Below the pieces are notes generated by a model. That model was not told the DNA's origin. It was given only the letters and a program-made list of their open reading frames with translations, and made no database searches. The position numbers were made by a program, and so were the translations under genes. Shown here piece by piece: positions 35,466 to 46,920 of a stretch of DNA of 64,000 bases (position 1 is its first letter; every line of letters begins with the position of its first letter). Source of the DNA: Cycas panzhihuaensis (Eukaryota > Cycadophyta); NCBI GenBank assembly GCA_023213395.1, contig CM041465.1:33611741-33675740 (forward strand), read 5' to 3'.

Positions 35466-35790
35466 TGTTAGAATTGCTCAAAGTAGTAGGTGAATGTATA
35501 TAACTTAAGCCATATTCAAAATACACTTGTGAAATAGCATTGCATTAATCCATTATGAAGAGAGTACAACATTCTTTCCAATAGATGGTGGTGTTGAAGA
35601 AGACTGGGGTTTAGAACCCCATAGAATGTATACTTGTGAGGAAGGAGGGAAACCTCCTCAACCTCTAATTCAAAATAATATAAAATAATGATAATGTATA
35701 ATAAAATAAACTTACCTTAACTTACCATTAACATGTGTGCACTCACATGTTTCTAAGGTAGGAGTGGGGTGAGGAACATTAACCCTAACA
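35466..35790 (-). repeat. left (3') LTR of the LARD-like element
   Basis: It is 325 bp, with tgttagaattg at the left and aaccctaaca at the right. It is followed at 35791 by tactcctcctt, the complement of a purine tract (aaggaggagta). Confidence 0.8.
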
Positions 35791-36210
35791 TACTCCTCCT
35801 TAATGTTCATCATGCTTGTCTTCTATTTCTCTTTGAACTTGTGGTATAGATACTTTAGGAATAATTTGAAGAAATAGTTGTGCTCATGTCTTATAACTTC
35901 ACAATTAACTTTGAATTGGTCTTCGATTTACACCATTATTCTTCCTATATAGTCTTTAATAAATTATGGTCCAAATGTAGGTGTAAGTTGTTTTAAATAA
36001 ATATGAGTGCCTTTATCTTTGAGTTCATCCTTTTGATGAGGATTAACTAGGTCAGATGTACATGAAGCCTTATTAAATATATCATTATGTTCATCAATCT
36101 TATTGGAATCTTTAACATTGCATGCCACATTAGACTTTTCATCAAGAAATACCTATTTTATCATCTATCTCACACAAAATACATCATCAATATAGTTAAA
36201 TTTACTTAAA

Positions 36211-36480
36211 TCAAAATATTCTTCTCTTATAAAATGAATCAAGAGTATTCCATACAGATTTAGATGTGGTTATATTATAAATATGAGTAAGTACATTATC
36301 ATCTATGGTATAAAGTATTAGTGCTAGGGCTTCATTGTCCTTTTTTAAGTTCTCTCTAAAGTCTGGTTTATTCATTAGGTAACCATGTTCTATGAATTTC
36401 CAAAGGTCATTTATAATAAAGTGTGATTTCAATATATATCTCCAAATTTAAAAATTTATCTCATCAAATATAAGAAACCT
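36211..36480 (-). pseudogene. copia gag fragment inside the LARD-like element
   Basis: An open stretch of 73 codons reads NDLWKFIEHGYLMNKPDF, then DDNVLTHIYNITTSKSVWNT. This is the copia UBN2/DUF4219-type gag pattern: LW-x-x-V/I-E-x-G-Y, then I-x-x-x-x-T-x-K-x-x-W. It sits beside the 3' LTR, where gag is not expected in an intact element, so most of the coding region has been lost or rearranged. Confidence 0.65.
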
Positions 36481-39040
36481 AATGTTAATATCATTCATAG
36501 CTATTATAATCAATGAATCATAACATTTAATGAATTAAGAGGTATAACTCCTTAATCAATGTAAGATAGATGTTTTCTTTTGAAATAAGATAAACCTTTC
36601 AAAGGATATATATAAATCTTAAAGTTTAAGAGTAACATAATATAATGTAATGTGTTTGAGCTTTTAAGTATTATGGAGATGGTCTTAAATATGTCTTTTA
36701 TATAATAATCAAATAAGCTTAAAATATATAAAGAATTTTCAAATAACTGCTTTCATAAAATTAGAACTAAATTGATAATAATAGAAAGTATATCCTTTTA
36801 ATGAATGATACTTATAGATTAATTCTTATAAGACTTCAAAAAGTGAACTTAAAAGGAAATAATATGCATTTAGATAATCATATGTAATGAAGTGCAACAT
36901 GAAATGCTTTTCAATATTGAAATAGAGTAAAAAATGATCTTTCAATTTTAATTCCTTATCAAGGATAAGTAACCATTATATGAGTCCTTACAAATGAAAA
37001 TGTACTCATTGAAACATAAAGTAAACAACTTGCTTAAAGGAAAGAAATTTGAAAGATATATGTATGCCTTTTCAATTGAATGCCTTAATGCAAAGATACC
37101 TTAACAATGAAATAAGAGCAATATTTTCTTATGCAAACTTTATCTTTCAAAAAATGAAGAAGCTCCTTGAAAGGTAGATTAAAATAGATTTCAATGCACT
37201 TTCAATGAGAATGTTTCAATGTGTCAATAAGAAGAAAGTGAATAAATGAGATGATCTTTTCAAATACTCAAATACTCTTTCAATTAAGGAGATAAACCTT
37301 TTAATCTTTAAAATTTTTTTAATCAAGGTAGTTAATCAACCTTGAGAACTAATAAGATTTTTTGAGAAATAAAGACAAAACTTATAACCCTTTTTAACAA
37401 GATGAATATAAATGGCTCATCTTTTTAATAAGGATGCATATAAGATACCTTAGAATGAAAGATGATGTATATAAAGATGTAATGATATTCTTGAATAAAA
37501 GAAGTCGTAAAGCTTGAAAGAATAAAAATTATACTAATAACTCATGCAATGATTCACTTATATGATTTCAAGAGATATAAGGGACTTAAAGTAAAGAAAC
37601 ATTCCTTCAACTTATAAAATAATAAGCTCAAAGTGCATAAGATTGCTTGCAAATGCTTTTAGATGTAATGTAAGTAAAATGGAAGTGAGCTCTTTAGTTA
37701 GATTCTTTCGTAAACAAGGTGTACCTTTGAAGTATTCAAGAAATCAAATGGCCTTAAATAGTCATAAATACTTAAGGAAAACTCATTAAATAAGTACAAA
37801 AGTCACTTAGATTCACTTTTAGATGTAATGGAAAGAAATAATAAGGTAAAAGATACCTAATTATAGCTTTTGAATGTAATAGGGTTTTAATTGCTCTAGA
37901 AGCTAAAAAACGAAGCTAAAAAGTTGTAATATAGCTTTTAAATCTTATAAACACCAACAAACATCATTAATAATAAGTTAGTATGCAAATATTAATTAAA
38001 TATATTCAACTAGAAAGAAAATTTGGCTCAAGATATCTCCAAAAGTATGTAATTAGAATTAAAATAGAGTCTTAACTTTAGGGATGTCAAAGGCCTATAA
38101 AATAATATCAGAATAAGATGAAACATATTCTATTTCAAAGAGATTTGAAAAGTCTTTCTAATAGTTTAGATAGCTTGAGAAACAGAGTTGTAGAATTGAA
38201 GTTATTAATAAAATAGTGAACATACCCATTCATAGTTAATGAAATATGAGCAATAAATAAAGGTCAAATTTGACCTAATCAAGCTCTATAAATAATGGCT
38301 CAAATTAAGAAAATGAGGACTCAATGTTGTAGAGATCTGAATCAACTTTTTGATAGTTGTGATAATTCATAAACCAGATAAATGGTTGTAGAGATATCAC
38401 AAAAATAACATATGTACCTTTTTAGAGGCTTGTGTGACTTGTGCGTAAAAATAACAAACTAAAGTAGGAATGCAGAACCCTAATGGGGGATCAAATGGCC
38501 TCATAATGAGATGAAATTTTAGAGAAAGAGACTCAATGATGAGAGCTACTTAGTAGATGTGACATTTCTAAAAAATAAGCTTGTATTGAGGAGAACAGAG
38601 CTGTGAAAGTCTAGGGGCTATAAAAGCCTAACTAAGCAAAATAAAGCTTAAAACCACCTCAAATCTCTTCTAACAAGAAGTAAGAATGGGTTTAGGGCTA
38701 CCAAAATGGTAAATAAAGCTCTAACAAGAAGAAATGATCAATATTAGGGTTGTATTGAATGAAAAATATGATTTTTCATTCATTTTCTTCAAAAAACTTA
38801 GATCCAAACCCTAGATAAGTGCAAACGAGTGAACAAGCTATTACAAGAGGCTGTAAATGTCTAGAAATGTTGAGATAAATGTGCAAACTATATTTACAAA
38901 AATCTTAAGAAAATCATGATTAAATAGATCATATGTATCAAAAATAGCCAAAATTAACAAAAAACTATATAAAAATGTTAATAAACTTTATAAATCTGAC
39001 AAAATATCAATGTAAATACTTGCCATGAAGTGAAATCAAT
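36481..39040 (-). other. non-coding internal DNA of the LARD-like element
   Basis: About 2.5 kb of very AT-rich sequence have frequent stops in every frame. Recurrent cttttcaat and related short words are scattered through 36890-37320. No protein motif is seen. Confidence 0.55.
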
Positions 39041-39202
39041 GCTCTGATATATGTGTCCAAGATCTACACTCTAACACCAAATGTAGGAGGCCTAAGAATC
39101 TCTAATACCAAATGTAGGATGCCCAAGAAGCTCTAATACCAAATGTAGGTGTACCGAAGTGCTCAGATACTATGTTAGAATTTGATTACATATCTGATAC
39201 CA
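39041..39202 (-). repeat. tandem array of five to six primer-site units (right)
   Basis: Units whose inner ends fall at 39079, 39110, 39141, 39172 and 39202 are spaced 31, 31, 31 and 30 bp. A further worn unit begins at 39041 (gctctgatat). Each unit is a variant of ctctgatacca followed by an LTR-end-like stretch. The last one abuts the right LTR at 39203. Confidence 0.8.
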
Positions 39203-39520
39203 TGTTAGAGTTGCTTAAAGTAGCAGGTGAATGCATATAAATCAAGCCATATTCAAAATACACTTGTGAAATAACATTATATTAATCCATTATGAAGACA
39301 ATATAACATACTTTCTAATAGATGGTGGTGTTGAAGAACACTAGGGTTTAGAACCCTATAGAATATATACTTATGAGGGAGGAGGGAAACCTCCTCAACC
39401 TCCAATTCAAAGTAATATAAAATAATGATAATGTACAATAAAATACACTTAACTTACCATTAACATATATGCACTCACATGTTTCTAAGGTGGGAGTGGG
39501 GTGAGGAACATTAACCCCAA
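39203..39520 (-). repeat. right (5') LTR of the LARD-like element
   Basis: It is colinear with 35466-35790. It ends near ttaaccccaa and is followed by tactctcctcc, which resembles the purine-tract complement that follows the left LTR. This LTR too may therefore have internal sequence on both sides. Confidence 0.75.
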
Positions 39521-39532
39521 TACTCTCCTCCA

Positions 39533-39830
39533 CTGGTTTATTTTTATCTAAAGCAACCAATAATGAAGTTGAGTATTCTACCCTTATAGGAGGCTTATTT
39601 GAGATTTCTTAGTTCCATAATGGTCCTATTATTATCTACTCTGATTCTCAGGTTATTATTTATCAGTTGGTTGGTATTTACCATATCCACTCTCCATGGC
39701 TCCTTACCCTTTACCATTAAGCTTCATTGTTGATGTCTTTCTTTCCTTCTATTACCATCCAATTTATTTCACAATCCTTTAATACTGAAGTTGACTCTCT
39801 ATTTTTTTAAATCCTAGATAGCTACCTTGG
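39533..39830 (+). pseudogene. gypsy RNase H fragment
   Basis: The plus strand reads LKATNNEVEYSTLIGGL, then IIIYSDSQVIIYQLVGIYHI, then FNTEVDSLF. This matches plant gypsy RNase H (NNxAEYxALIxGL, the DSQxVxxQ block and the NxxADxLA end). The E and middle D residues are kept, and the final ADxLA is changed to VDSLF. One TAG lies after FEIS. It is a detached piece of a Tat-like gypsy pol. Confidence 0.75.
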
Positions 39831-39839
39831 ATAGATTTT

Positions 39840-40069
39840 ATCTTATACTGGGGGTATGTCACTTTGGAATGAGTATAAACTATCACTTTAGAACGAGTAT
39901 AAATTATCACTCTATAAAGAATATAAACTATAGGCTTTAAAAATAGAGATATGAGTTATATAAAGGCTAAGTTGATATATTTAAGATAAGATGAAGTTTT
40001 AGAAAAGATAGATCCATATAAGAATTATGGGTCAAGGAGGATCTTGGCAAGGGGTAAGTCCCTAAGGTC
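39840..40069 (+). other. gypsy 3' untranslated remnant up to the duplication junction
   Basis: After a ctgggggtatg tract there are three spaced copies of a gagtataaactat-type word (39870-39935) like those at 34127-34180. No gene is present. The sequence ends at 40069, where copia-1 gag DNA of copy B begins. Confidence 0.5.
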
Positions 40070-40070
40070 T
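40069..40070. other. inferred tandem-duplication junction
   Basis: Left of this point is gypsy-derived DNA (ccctaaggtc). Right of it is DNA equal to copy A from position 1200, in the middle of the copia-1 gag region. Copy A continues coherently to the left of 1200, so copy B is the truncated side. Only a base or two of possible microhomology is seen. Confidence 0.7.
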
Positions 40071-40937
40071 ATATGGTCATTATTGCTATTATTATTACTT
40101 CTATTGTTAGGGTTACTTATGAGGTTGTTGTGAATATTATTGTCACTGCCATTCCTAATAATCCTTTTTCACATATCCCAACTTCCCACAATGATAACAT
40201 TTTGATCTATATTATCCCTTTGAACCTCCTAGTTTGTCTTTTGAACTATTAGTTTAGAAAACATGTTCTTCTTTAGAATATAAGGTTTTATCCTTTTCGA
40301 TCTAGATGCCAATACTCTAAATGATTTATCATGTATCTACTATAGTTTTTTCTCACGTTCCATAAGTAATGATTCCAAAGAACTAATTATTAGAGTGGAT
40401 AATTTGTTAAAGTATCAATATGGTAGAAACATTTTCATGCTAAAGTGGTAGACTCCTTAGAATGTAGGCTATGATTTCTAAATCAGGTATAATCTCACCT
40501 TTTATCATTAGTTGATCTTGTAGAGACCTCATAATTCTCATGTATTCCATCACAGTGCTTACCATATTTAAACTATACAATTGACTTTGTAGGTTTAGGG
40601 CTCTTATATCATCTTTATATTCATATAGGTTCATGATTATTTCTCATATCTACTTTGGTATAAATGCACTCTTAATATTTAATATGATGCTCCCACTAAT
40701 TGATATACCAAGAAAACCAAATTTTATTTATATTTTAAATTGATATTCAACATCCAAGTTTAGTTTGTCCTTGAAAACAATGATTTTAGATGGATATTTT
40801 TCTATTATAAAATTATCAACACATTTCTAAAGATGATTTAGATGTAAGAAACTAAATGTGTGATGTTTCTAGGTATAGTTTTTAGGACCAAGTAAATTTT
40901 CAGTGGCTATATCCACGATGCCTTCTCCATTAGACAT
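40070..40937 (-). pseudogene. copia-1 gag remnant (copy B)
   Basis: The gag start ATG is at 40937 and an open stretch of 64 codons lies at 40440-40634 (MNLYEYKDDIRALNLQSQLY). It is nearly identical to copy A at 1571-1765. The gene is cut at 40070 by the duplication junction, so protease and integrase are missing here. Confidence 0.75.
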
Positions 40938-41225
40938 TTAAAGAAAAAATAGAAAAAAAGATTAAAAATAACTAAAAAACATAGAAATAATATGTATAGG
41001 TTATGAAATTCTTCAATCTACATGTAGGTAGCTGGTATGTATGATTTTACTTTCTTAGTCTACTCGTTGGTAGCTAGAATGAGTCAAAAAATACTTAATT
41101 TTATTTCTTCTTCAAAAAATTGTATAGAAGTGATACATGTGACCATTGTTAGATTGTAGATCTAAAAAAGAAAGATATTGTAGTATTTTCACATATTTAA
41201 AATGGACTCTAAATAAGCAAAAAAT

Positions 41226-41238
41226 GGATCTGGCACCA
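41226..41238 (-). promoter_or_regulatory. possible copia-1 primer binding site (copy B)
   Basis: The minus strand reads TGGTGCCAGATCC, the counterpart of 2363-2375. It is followed to the right by LTR-type sequence starting tattgacc. Confidence 0.4.
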
Positions 41239-42166
41239 TATTGACCATGTGACAAAGGGCTGACTCCATTCCACACCTTAAAATTTATCAAATCTACTTT
41301 TTTTTTTTTTTTTTTTTTATTTTAGAAAATAAAAAATTTCACTGTTTCTAAAATTTTATATGGAATATTCTTAAAGAATATTCCCTCCAAAGGCAAGTAG
41401 TTATTTCCCTTATAAAATTTAAAAATTTTAATGTTTAATTTAGAGTATAACCATTAGATTTCATATTGCTTTTATTAATGATTATTAGATATTAGTACTT
41501 GCATGTTAATACATGTAAAAAACACTAATATGCATGCAACAATAAAAATGTTTTATCTCCTCCTTCATTAGCCTTTATTAGGTGATTATGAGAGGGTGTT
41601 TCGAGCTACAGTCTTAAGATATTTTCTAAACACAATGTAGCTAGTAATGTCTTCAACTATTAGGGGATACTCTAGGTGTTATTATTGGTACATAGCCCTA
41701 AAATCAAACTTTTCAACACTATAGGCATTGATAACTATGCATGTTTATGCTATCATGGGGTTTTAGTTTGCCATTCGTTCATAATGGTAGTCATGAGCAA
41801 GGTGTCTCTGCTAGTTGTTAGTCTTGTTGATGGGTGTTCCTTACTATGATGTTTATCTACTGGCTATACTATTATGTGATATCATGGTATGTCTAATTCA
41901 ATATATGGTAGAGGTTAACATATTAGACATTAGATCATTCATTGGCATTTTAATAATGGTAGTTTTACACATTGTGGGTAGCTCCCACAATGTCTCGTGA
42001 TTCCTTTATTGGATTGTTGCATGAATGGAGGCTCCTAAAATCTTCTGGCTTATCTATACACTGGAAAAAAATGGTAATTAACTGCTCAATATCAAAGAGA
42101 GTCAAGGTTTAATAGTAGTCTAATACCATAGAGTAGAGGCACAATAATTTTGTTTTGATGGCGGTC
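41239..42166. other. copia-1 LTR or flank (copy B), no gene
   Basis: It corresponds to 2376-3304 of copy A. It contains a T homopolymer of about 21 bases near 41298-41318, where copy A has a shorter mixed run. No coding signal is seen. Confidence 0.55.
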
Positions 42167-42180
42167 TATTATTATATATC
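42167..42180. repeat. LINE target-site duplication, left
   Basis: The 14-bp sequence tattattatatatc is identical to 48523-48536 and directly precedes the poly(T) that is the LINE tail on the minus strand. Confidence 0.95.
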
Positions 42181-42320
42181 TTTTTTTTTTTGATATGGTA
42201 AAAAATGATATTATAGGGGTTTTATCTGGATCCCCAAAACTTGTACATCAGGCCACTTGGCTTAGCAAATATGACCATGACAGGCCCATGGTCTAGCCCA
42301 ATAACTATCTCCCGTCCTCC

Positions 42321-42953
42321 TCAGTTCACCTCACCAATATGTGCTTCAGCCCTGACCAGTCTCAGTAACTCCTCCGGGTAATCCCCTTTCCAGACCCTTG
42401 TGCTCTTATTTGCCATGGCCCAGTTTGCCAACCAATCGGCTGCCAAATTCCCTTCCCTAAACGTATGTTGAATCTGTACACCAGCTTTGGATCTCAAAAT
42501 GTCCTGGACATCCCTGAAAATATCTGCGTTGTCCCATCTCGGTTCTGCTTCCCCTTTCAAGCATTTTATAACATACATAGAATCCCCCTCAATGACCACC
42601 TTTTGGGCTCCCTCCTCATCCATCAGGATTATCACTCTCAGCATTGCCCGCACCTCAGCCTTCTGGTTCGTATGGATTCCAATGTACTCCGCAAAGGCCC
42701 ATCTCAAGTTACCACCGTGATCCCTGCACAGACCTCCTCCGCCCGCCTCTCTGGGGTTTTCTTTGGCCGCTCCATCAAAGTTCACCTTTCCCCACTGAAT
42801 ATCTAGAGGATGCCATTTAACATCCCTGTTCCTCACCCTGGACCCCCTCTGGGGGACACTGCCCCATTCTTTCATGATGCCTTCTTCCCCCACTAGAATC
42901 CTGTCCCCTTTAAGCACCTCTAGCATTTCTAAAATGCCTTTTCTAATCTCCAC
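42321..42953 (-). pseudogene. LINE C-terminal RNase H domain
   Basis: This 210-codon open stretch is in frame with the RT. It shows KVNFDGAAKENPREAGGGGL (first Asp), NQKAEVRAM (Glu), VIEGDSMYVIKCL (Asp) and FREGNLAADWLANWA (last Asp). This is the plant RVT_3 RNase H carried by a subset of plant L1 elements. All four acidic residues are present. Confidence 0.9.
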
Positions 42954-43124
42954 TAGTAGGGATGAGCAATCCTTCTCTCTTCCCTCAAAGACCCTCCTAT
43001 TTCATTCTTTCCAAATGTACCAAGAGACAACCGGTAAGATCATCCTCCAGATTCTTTTAAGGGTTTTACTTTTAAAAGGAGAAGTCCAAGCTTTCCACTG
43101 GTCTATAAGGGATTTTGATGAGAC

Positions 43125-44807
43125 CTAGGCCATCCCCAACCCTGACCAGAAATTACTCCATATGCCCACCGAGTAGGGGCAGTGGATGCTAAGGTGATCC
43201 AGGGTTTCTACGTCCCTCTTGCAGAGCACACACCTGCTAGCCAGTTGGAAGCCCCTTTTTGATAGATTATCCAGAGTAAGTAATTTATTTTGGAGGAACA
43301 ACCACCAGAAAGCAGCTATTTTTGGAAGAATTCCTAACTTCCAAGGCCCGACTAATATATCATTCCTGTCCCAGCCCTCCCTGCTCAACCTTAGATTGTA
43401 ACCTTCTTTAACCAAATATGAACCCGACACCGAGGCGGGCCATACCAGCGTATCTGGCACAGATCTCTTTGGAATATACTGATTCCCTAATATCTCCCTA
43501 ACTCTTTGAGTCCCATCCTCAAAGCCTAGCAAGTCCTCAAAGGATCTCCATCTCCTATCCTTGCCTTGCCCTACCCAGTAATCTTTTACTATCATTCCAT
43601 AACGAATTACGCATTCCCTCTGCAAGTCTCTAATGTTAGGTAGCTCATCTAATTTGGATTGACCACACCATCTGTCTTCCCAGAACTTTATGCTTTCTCC
43701 ATCCCCCAACTTCCATCTCATACCTTCGCATAGGAGGGGCCTAGCAGACCTAATGGCCCTCCATATCGGGGAGCCCTCCAAGCAATGCCCCTCCTCTAGC
43801 AAAAAGTGATTGTCCCCCATATACTTCCTAGCCAAAATTCTCCCCCAGACCGCACCAACTTCTTTGGTGAGTCTCCACCCCATCTTAGCCAAGAGGGCTT
43901 CATTAAAAAAACCCAGACTTCTAATGTTAAGGCCCCCCGCCCACTTGGGTTTGCAAACCCTCTCCCAAGACACTAGGTGGAATCTCCTTTTTTCTTCGGT
44001 GCCTGACCAAAGAAATCTCTTCATGATCCCCTCCAGAGTAGAAATAACCTTGCTTGGCATCTTAAAGACTGTCATCTGATAAACTGGAATACTCTGCAAG
44101 GAAGCCACCACTAGTTGGATTTTCCCTGCCCAGCTGAGAAGAGCCCCTTTCCACCCCGCAAGCTTCTTATTGAATCTACTCACTACGGGGTCCCACAGAA
44201 TCTGCCCCATCTTACCCATAAATAAAGGCATACCGAGGTAAGAGCCAGGGAGGGCACCCCTGGCCATCGCCAAAATCCTGCTTATTCTTCTCTGCTGCCC
44301 CTCCGGGGTATTAATAAAGAAAGCCAAGCTTTTGTCCAAGTTGATTTTCTGATTTGTAGCCTTTTCATAAGCCTGAAGGCCCAATTTTAAAGCCCTGGCC
44401 TCCTCCAAGGAAGCCCTGCATAAGAAAATGTTGTCATCAACGAACTGATGGAGCACAATATTTTCTAGGTTGGAGGTAGCTCTCAAACCTATTAACCTTC
44501 CCAACCGCTGAGCCTCTAGAGTAGCCCTGCCTAACATTTCGGCCATGATAATGAAAAGGAAAGGGGAGAGGGGATCACCTTGCCTCAAACCCCTTGACCC
44601 ACAAAAGAAAGGGGTCGACTTGCCATTAATCAACACCGAAAAGGAAACACTAGATACACAACATTTCATCCAATCTCTCCAAACCTTCCCGAAACCAAAT
44701 GCCTTGAGACAATCCAGCAGACAGTCCCACGCCACTCTGTCATAAGCTTTTGACATATCTGTTTTAATTATCATTCCCGCCTCCTTACGATGGAGCGTTG
44801 AATGCAA
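43125..44807 (-). pseudogene. LINE reverse transcriptase core and zf-RVT region
   Basis: A 560-codon open stretch contains IIKTDMSKAYDRVAWD (first catalytic Asp), GLRQGDPLSPFLFI and HQFVDDNIFLC (F-V-D-D in place of the usual F-A-D-D, both Asp present). Then come YLGMPL, WKGALLSWAGKIQLV and a C-terminal Cys/His zf-RVT pattern. Upstream RT motifs (LIPKKEG, FRPISLCNVKYKI) lie in the same frame before the stop at 44841. Confidence 0.92.
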
Positions 44808-45765
44808 GGTTTCGTGGACAATAATAATGCCGTCTGAAATTTATCTACCTTTCACAAAACCATCTTGGTTAGGAGAAATAACCCCCGGTAAGGTCTTCCT
44901 CAGTCGATTTGCTAGCACTTTGGACAGTATCTTGTATTTTACATTGCACAAGCTTATAGGTCTGAAGTCTTCCATGACTTCCACCCCCTCTTTCTTCGGA
45001 ATCAAAGCCAGAAAGGTGGCCTGCCACTCCTTCAAGATTGTGCGTCTTGAGCAAAATTCATTAAGCGCCATCATCAGGTCCTCCTTGATTATCTCCCAGA
45101 ATTCTTGGAAACACGGTGGAAACCGTCCGCCTGTGCGCCTTATCCTTCCCCATCTTGAATACAGCCTTCTCCACCTCCTCCTGAGTAAAAGGTTCTGTCA
45201 ATTTTTTATTGAGGTCCTCCGTGATCACACTCGGGATATATTGTAAAAGAGCAACCACGAGGCGTGGTCCCAGCACCACAGCTCTGTGAATAGCTCCTTA
45301 AAGTATTCCATCGCAATACCACTAATCTGATCCTCGGCCTCATGCAACACCCCACTCCTACTTCAAATTTTAGTTATCTTGTTATGAGTCCTATGTCTCA
45401 TCGTAGAGAGGTGAAAAAACTTGGTGTTTCTATCCCCCTCCCTAATCCACCGCCTCTGGATTTCTGCTTCCAAAAGATCTCCTCCCTCTCCAACACCTCC
45501 TCAAGTTTCCTGGAGGTAGAGAGTTCCTTATTGCCTAGTTCCTGGGTTCTACCTTCGATCTGGATCCTATCCTCAATCTCTTTGAGCTCCCCTAACAGAC
45601 CACCCTTATTCTCAAAAATGTTTCTGAAGACTTCCCTATTCCAGACCTTGATTTGACACTTGATCCAATTCAGTTTCTTCGAAAACCTGTACATGGCACA
45701 ACCTTGGACCTGGATACTCCACCAGTCCTGGATCCTCTCCCTCAGATCCGAATGCTTCAGCCACA

Positions 45766-46512
45766 TTAGTTCAAAATGAAAAGAGCCCCCTTGAACGAGT
45801 CTGGAATGGACCCCTCCAGGATAAGAGGCGAATGGTCCGACCCAACTTTCGGCAGAGCATCCAACTTAACGCCTTCAAAATGACAGGCCCATTCATAGTT
45901 TGTTAACATCCTGTCTAACCTGCATTGAATATAGTTATGACCTAACCTCCTATTGGACCAAGTGAACCTGGCTCCTCTAAGGGGAACATCCATCAAACCA
46001 CCCGATTGTAAAAACACACCTAAATCAGTCATACTTCTGGTCCACCCTCCTTGCCCCCTTTTCTTCTCATCCGGGCTCAGGGGAGAATTGAAGTCCCCAC
46101 CCACCAACCACGGACCTCCCCATTCTTTATGGAGCTCCACCAAGCTCTCCCATAATCTCCTTCTACCCTCAACCGACGTGGGGGCATAGACGTGTGTAAT
46201 CCAATACTCCTTGTTAGTCAAGAGACTGACCAATCCAATGGTTATGAAGTGCTCAGTCTTGCACAGCTCATAACCTCTCCACCTTTTTGGGTTCCAGAGA
46301 GAGGCCAATCCCCCTGAACCCACCGAGCCTACACTAGTCTTCCTCTCACCTTTTCTCCACACCTTATTGAGAACCTCTGTCTCCCTTGTCTGATCCAATT
46401 TGGTTTCCTGCAAAAGAATAAGATCCGGCTCTAACCTGATCCTTAGTTCTCTGATCATTCTCTGCTTAGATGGGGCATTTAGCCCCCTAATGTTCCACGA
46501 TAGGACTTTCAT
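45766..46512 (-). pseudogene. LINE endonuclease domain
   Basis: The open stretch contains the LSWNIRGLN start, LILLQETKLD (catalytic Glu), WITHVYAPT, LVGGDFNSPL (Asp and Asn) and the C-terminal GSDHSPLIL with the catalytic His. All the key residues I can check are present. The frame shifts near 45785 in an aaggggggct homopolymer run, beyond the domain. Confidence 0.9.
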
Positions 46513-46920
46513 CCAGAACACACGTCATCCTTTCCTGCTCCTGAGGTTGGGGCCTTCTGCCACCCCCCCCTCTTTTAATGTACTCTGAAGACCCATATCT
46601 ATTTGGGCTTGAGTTTCTTTCTCTCTAATAATCTTTTTTGGGGGTTTGCCCACCTTCTTCTCCATCCCGTAATCTGGTGCCCTCCTCGCTTCTGTTGTTT
46701 TTGAGACCCATTTACGAGTCCCTCCTCCACCTTTCTCTACTTCACCTTTGGGTCATGCTCCTCCTTCGGCCGTAAGACCGATTTGGCGCACCTCTTGGAT
46801 CGATTCTCTCAGACTCCCATCCTCAGGCTCAGACATATAATGCTCTAGATCCCAGTTTATGTTCTTAAAAATCCCTGCCAATGCCGTCTCTTCAACGTTG
46901 ACCAGAGGAGCTCCAACCCC

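Larger units (their letters stand above)
35466..39520 (-). mobile_element. non-autonomous (LARD-like) minus-strand LTR retrotransposon
   Basis: LTRs at 35466-35790 and 39203-39520 match closely (ccatattcaaaatacactt, gatggtggtgttgaag, gggaaacctcctcaacctc). The internal 3.4 kb holds only one short gag fragment near the purine-tract end. The primer site lies left of the right LTR, so the element reads on the minus strand. A second primer-site array lies outside the left LTR, pointing to a former tandem arrangement. Confidence 0.8.
42321..46512 (-). pseudogene. LINE ORF2: endonuclease, reverse transcriptase, RNase H
   Basis: The start is the ATG at 46512 (MKVLSWNIRGLNAPSKQ). The domains, in order, are: AP-like endonuclease (about 45790-46512), RT (about 45270-43900), a zf-RVT-type Cys/His region (RCVLCKRDVETLDHLSIHC near 43170-43230) and RNase H (42321-42953). 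Frameshifts fall near 45785, 45470, 45260 and 45140, with stops at 44841-44843, 43125-43127 and in the link to RNase H. From 45074 to 42321 a single frame is kept apart from stops. The product would nick target DNA and prime reverse transcription of the LINE RNA. Confidence 0.9.

Noticed and set aside
39041-39202. Regular 31-bp repeat array that could be taken for a CRISPR array
   Set aside because: The repeated part is only about 12 bp and matches the tRNA-Met primer site. The intervening parts resemble one another and the LTR end, no cas gene is present, and the DNA is plant.
41298-41318. T homopolymer as the tail of another LINE or SINE
   Set aside because: Copy A has the same flanks with a shorter T-rich run (about 2430-2452), so this is slippage expansion and not an insertion end.
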